NCBI GenBank assembly: GCA_023412435.1
Contig: JAEYNS010000299.1
Location: 1-6,072 of the forward strand
Reading direction: 5' to 3'
DNA length: 6,072 nt
From: Actinomycetes bacterium
GTDB taxonomy: Bacteria > Actinomycetota > Actinomycetes > Propionibacteriales > Propionibacteriaceae
The position numbers and the translations under genes were made by a program. Each line of letters begins with the position of its first letter. Position 1 is the first letter of the stretch. Of the stretch, positions 6,042 through 6,072 are shown piece after piece. The notes under the pieces were generated by a model, which made no database searches, had not been told where the DNA came from, and saw only the letters and a list, made by a program, of their open reading frames with translations.

Positions 6042-6072
6042 GTGGCCGTCGCATCCGCGAATCACGCAAAGG
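6042..6072 (+). CDS. N-terminus of a probably iron-regulated gene (product unknown)
   Basis: Only ten codons are visible, reading M-A-V-A-S-A-N-H-A-K from a GTG start before the window ends. The start rests on the AAAAGGAG six bases upstream and on GC-rich third positions in this frame. The fragment is too short to show a domain, signal peptide or family. Its context, downstream of a strong iron box and candidate promoter with no other gene between, suggests a role in iron acquisition, siderophore or heme metabolism, or iron storage. An alternative reading from ATG 5984 in another frame would give an Arg-rich protein with an ill-spaced ribosome binding site, and I consider it less likely. Confidence 0.6.
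   Translation, partial: MAVASANHAK

Noticed and set aside
5984..6072. ATG at 5984 as an alternative start for the final gene
   Set aside because: The CAGGAG directly abuts the ATG, the frame gives an Arg-rich sequence with poorer third-position GC, and a much better RBS/GTG pair lies at 6028-6044 in a different frame.

Overview
This is a high-GC window from an actinobacterium. The evidence is strong G/C bias at third codon positions, GTG starts, small protein families typical of Actinomycetota (a DUF2199-like protein and a probable DUF6191-like protein), and a DtxR/IdeR-type iron box. I cannot name the genus from the sequence. Everything here looks chromosomal. I see no tRNA, rRNA, CRISPR array, transposase or phage gene.

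Layout from left to right: (1) The C-terminal end of a patatin-like phospholipase (+ strand), cut by the window edge, ends at 284. (2) A small convergent minus-strand pair follows, a DUF2199-like protein (517-1041) and then a 69-residue probable DUF6191-like protein (298-507), 9 bases apart and probably co-transcribed. (3) A 134-base divergent intergenic region (1042-1175) carries a perfect 10-bp inverted repeat. (4) A large plus-strand gene (1176-3569) encodes a 797-residue protein that I do not recognise. It has a long soluble TPR-like alpha-helical body, a two-helix membrane hairpin near the C-terminus and a basic tail. (5) Convergent to it is a minus-strand pair: a 14-TM DHA2-family drug exporter of the LmrB/EmrB type (4102-5574), followed 23 bases later by a NUDIX hydrolase (3596-4078). 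(6) A 467-base non-coding region (5575-6041) lies upstream of both the exporter and a plus-strand gene whose first ten codons start at 6042. This region becomes clearly AT-richer near 5870-5940. It contains a near-ideal iron box (5913-5931) inside a plausible promoter for the gene at 6042, a short direct repeat and small hairpins.

The most useful functional inference is that the gene entering at 6042 is probably iron-regulated (repressed by an IdeR/DtxR-type regulator when iron is sufficient). Its product cannot be read from this window. The most uncharacterised item is the 797-residue TPR/two-TM protein. I found no convincing evidence of a new multi-gene system. The remaining genes look like ordinary accessory or housekeeping genes.
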